Shown here one piece after another: positions 8,265 through 11,058 of a stretch of DNA of 11,058 nucleotides. Made by a program: the position numbers and the translations under genes. Location: NCBI GenBank assembly GCA_000697335.1, contig JNEM01016238.1:1-11058 (forward strand), in the 5' to 3' direction. Under the pieces are notes generated by a model that was not told the DNA's origin, did no database searches, and saw nothing but the letters and a program-made list of their open reading frames with translations. The DNA comes from Conidiobolus incongruus B7586. Lineage: Eukaryota; Entomophthoromycota; Entomophthoromycetes; Entomophthorales; Conidiobolaceae. How positions within the stretch are numbered: the first letter of the stretch is position 1; each line of letters begins with the position of its first letter.

Positions 8265-9197
8265 TTACAAATCCTCATTATTATAAGATTCGTCTACAGT
8301 TAGAAACTGGAAAGTAGAAGCTTTTGCAACATCATCGACTATTTCAGCACATGCGAAAGATGATAAAACCCAATCAACACAAATATATTGATTATCACAT
8401 CCGAGGAAGTAGACACTACTTTTATCAGCCTGAATCAGGGTAATGGGTAACTAAGGCAAATCCTCACTAAATATATCATCATTTTGCTCATAGTCTTCAA
8501 TATATTTAATTCCCAAATATCCAAATTCGGATAAATAAATATATATATACCCATCAATTTTTAAAAAGTTGAATAAAACACCACGTTGAAAATGGTCTGA
8601 ACAAAAACAAAGAGCTGAATCGCCACTGACAGTGTCACCCCAGTTGCCTTCAATCAACGCATGGAAGGGTTTATTACTGGAGATAAGGCTAATTCCATCA
8701 GCAGAGATATAGATCTCTTCGCTGTTCGTTTCATGAGATACCAAATAATTCAATTTGGTAATATAGTCAGGAGTTGGTATTGGACCCAAATCTATCCATT
8801 GTAAGTGAATAGCTTCATCCAAAGAGCAAGTTTGGAAGTTTTGATCAAGGTATCCATTCATATACTTAAGCCTGAATAAATTTTCGTCGATAGCATCCAA
8901 TACAATTAAAGAGTTAAAATGTTCCAAATTACTTGAAAAAGTTACAACATTATCCTTCCAAATTAAATATTCATTATTGTACTTTAGATAAAATATGTGA
9001 TTAAATCTATCACATTTAAATTTGGACCCCTGAGAGAAGTGGGAATCTATCGAAGTCAAAGCGCTATCTTTTACTTGAATTGCTTTATATTGTCCAGGAA
9101 CTAATAGCCATAGCCCTTGGTCTAGTCCATAATCAATCATTTTAATTCTATGTATTATTTGATATAGTAATTCTAACATCGTCAATTTATATACCAT
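8265..9197 (-). CDS. Tandem beta-trefoil-like protein with an in-frame TAG
   Basis: The ATG at 9197 is preceded directly by an in-frame TGA (9200-9198). The first open part gives 248 residues and stops at TAG (8453-8451). The same frame then stays open for 61 more codons to TAA (8267-8265), with protein-like composition. Repeating lobes are visible: IFYLKYNNEYLIWKDN (residues 68-83), LFRLKYMNGYLDQN (107-120) and, beyond the TAG, VYFLGCDNQYICVD (262-275). This rhythm, hydrophobics then an aromatic, N/G, Y[LI], spaced about 40 residues, is that of beta-trefoil or fascin-like folds, and about 310 residues fit two trefoils. No signal peptide or membrane segment is evident. The function is unknown; trefoils often bind sugars or proteins. 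CG dinucleotides are frequent, so it looks like a host gene. It may be a recent pseudogene, be read through, or make a shortened protein. The fold call is inference from pattern alone. Confidence 0.6.
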
Positions 9198-9628
9198 TCA
9201 GTATTCTCATTAATAGGAATTTTAATTTCTAATATTTTCCAATTAAGAAAATAAATATTATAAAAAATTACAAATTAAATTAGTATTATTACCTTTTTTG
9301 ATATATTTTAATAATTATTAGTAATTATTAATAATTTTAATTTTTTATTCTAGTTTTTATTATTATCAAAAATCAATATAAATTTTAATATATAGATTTA
9401 ATTTAAATAAATTTTATTTTTGATATTTAGAAATTTAATTTTTAAAAATTTTTTGCTACTAATATGTTTATAAGAATAAGGAATTAAAAATTGAATTAAA
9501 ATAAGACCAAAGGCTTTTAATCAGAAATTATTCAATAATATAATCTATTCATTGAATTATAAGTAATATATTTTTCAATCTATTGGCAATAAAAAATATT
9601 AATATTATTAAAAAAATCTTTATTTAAA
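9198..9628. other. AT-rich upstream region of the minus-strand gene
   Basis: This spacer holds the presumed promoter of the gene at 8265-9197 (read leftward), but it is so AT-rich that no TATA or other element can be singled out. It has no CG dinucleotide and no other gene that I can support. Confidence 0.5.
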
Positions 9629-9630
9629 TA

Positions 9631-10946
9631 TTACCTTGAATTTAGAATAATGGGAAATTTTTTAATTTCTGATTTTTTATTTATATTATTAGTTTAAAAA
9701 AGATAAATATATACCAAGTTAATAGGAAATTATATATTTTTAATATATATATATATATAATAATTTTTTTGATTAAAAAATTAACTTTTTAAAATTGATT
9801 GTTTAATTTAATTATATTTAAACCAAATAATGATCATCAAAAGTCTTTTCTTTTAGTATTAATAAAACTTAAGCATAAATCTTCTATAATTATTTAAAAT
9901 TTACAAATAGCTTTTGGTAATAAAGCATTATCTAAATTAATTATTTATTACTAGGTAAATTACTTTAAGGCTAGGAGAGAAATTATCTAAAACTTACTAA
10001 AATCTAAAAGACTAACTTTAACTATTACTCTTTTAATTATTAATAAAGTGAAAAAATATATTGAAAAACACCTTTTTATTTTATATAAAAAAATATCTAA
10101 GTACTTTAATATTAATTTTATAAGTATCTAATATATATTAAATTTAAACTCAAATTAATAAATAAAAATGTAAAATAGGTATCTTATAATTTGACTAAAG
10201 CTTAAAAAAAGCTAGAGTAGTTATTGTTAAACAAAACTTACTAAAATATTACCAAATGCTTAAACTTATACAATAAATAATTACAATTAATGAAACTTAA
10301 ATCTTTATGTATAATCCTTTACCAAAACATAAATCAAGATGCTAAATTAAACTAAATTAATCCTCTCTACAAATCCCTTTAAATAAATATTTTGTTAATA
10401 AATAAATATTAATTATTATAATAGATTATAATGATATATACTAGTCTTATTTGGTTCTTGAAGGAAAATTAATTAATAATAAACTTATATTACTTTTTTA
10501 AATAAAAGTATTTTTAATTAGTGTTTTTAATACAATTTGAGAAGATTTATTATTTTGCATAATAATTGTAAAATATATAAATCTAAAGTTGTAAAAAACT
10601 TTTTAATTAAAAATAACAAGAAGAAACTACTATATCTAGTATAATTCTTAGATTATAACCTATGTGATTATAATTGCTTTAGGTAATTAAAAATTCAGTT
10701 TATAGGAAAGAAAATTTATACAAAAAAATTTAATTGGTTTGTAAAATATCAAATTTCAGGTTTTAATAAAAAGAACTATTTTTTAGGGGTTAGATCATTA
10801 TTAAAATTATAGCAAAAAGTTATTAATAATAAAAAAAACTATTAAATCTATATTATGTATTTATTTTTATATATTATATATTATATATTAAAATATTTAT
10901 TAATTTTGAATCATAAAAAATTCATATTATAAAAAATACAGAGTAA
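9631..10946 (+). mobile_element. Mariner element, copy B
   Basis: This is a 1,316-bp second copy of the mariner at 1503-2826, in the same orientation and alignable along its length. The left end TTACCTTGAATTTAGAATAA is almost that of copy A; the right end reads TTACTCTGTATTTTTTATAA in reverse complement. TA duplications are at 9629-9630 and 10947-10948. It is more AT-rich than copy A and carries more in-frame stops. The internal AT run is shorter. It has no CG dinucleotide. Confidence 0.9.
9800..10812 (+). pseudogene. Mariner transposase, heavily decayed (copy B)
   Basis: Recognised by base-level alignment to the copy A transposase rather than by an open frame. At the first catalytic position copy A has GATGAA and B has AATGAA (10289-10294, Asp to Asn). 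At the second, copy A has CATGAT and B has CATAAT (10558-10563, again Asp to Asn). The third Asp (TGTGATTATAAT) is kept. The ATG start of copy A reads as ATA here. Stops are numerous. Catalytic loss and most visible differences are G-to-A or C-to-T. The ends given are approximate. Confidence 0.85.
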
Positions 10947-11058
10947 TAAAATATTTGAATAATATCTAATTATATTATATTCTTCCTTAAAAGCCATTGA
11001 TTGATAATAAATTGAAACTTTTGATATATTGATACTTTATATATATCAAAGTATAAAT

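Noticed and set aside
8451-8550. A 100-base intron from GTATAT (8550) to TTAG (8451) that would remove the TAG.
   Set aside because: Splicing there shifts the frame and soon meets a stop, whereas the unspliced frame stays open past the TAG and continues the repeat pattern.
1503-10946. A composite transposon bounded by the two mariner copies.
   Set aside because: Each copy has its own inverted ends and TA duplications, so they are independent insertions.
1-11058. tRNA, rRNA or CRISPR features.
   Set aside because: No T-loop-like GTTCGAATC, no rRNA-like conserved stretch and no spaced short direct repeats were seen.

Overview
The window looks like a stretch of nuclear DNA from an early-diverging fungus. 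The actin is a plain opisthokont-type actin, its glutamines are written as CAA with TAA as the true stop, and the DNA between genes is extremely AT-rich and packed with small Tc1/mariner elements. The species cannot be named from the sequence; a mucoromycote or glomeromycote-type fungus is my guess.

Layout. Bases 1-978 hold the last exon of an actin gene (residues 51-375), entering from the left edge. Bases 979-1500 are its AT-rich 3' flank. Bases 1503-2826 are a mariner element (copy A) with matched inverted ends, TA duplications and a DD34D transposase frame broken by five stops. Bases 2946-5897 are an old Tc1-type element, nearly worn away, that keeps terminal inverted repeats with an inner direct-repeat copy 174-175 bases from each end (IR/DR layout). 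A younger Tc1 element (3976-5382) sits inside it, with a frame-intact but stop-riddled DD34E-type transposase. Bases 5900-7204 are low-complexity AT-rich DNA. Bases 7205-8264 are less extreme and may hold a decayed gene I do not recognise. On the minus strand at 8265-9197 is a gene whose protein looks like two beta-trefoil domains in tandem; an in-frame TAG at 8451-8453 cuts off the last lobe. Bases 9631-10946 are a second, more worn mariner (copy B) of the same family and orientation.

The unifying theme is C-to-T decay. From about 1020 to 7204, and again from 9182 to the end, I find no CG dinucleotide on reading every line, whereas actin and the 7205-9181 segment contain many. The transposase stops fall at positions where the families carry Gln or Trp, and the altered catalytic residues (E to K, D to N) and neighbouring Pro-to-Leu changes are all C-to-T or G-to-A. 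This fits cytosine methylation and deamination, or a RIP-like defence, acting on repeats and sparing single-copy genes. It argues against a recoded (ciliate-type) genetic code. The single TAG in the minus-strand gene is the same kind of change and may be leakage of that process into a host gene.
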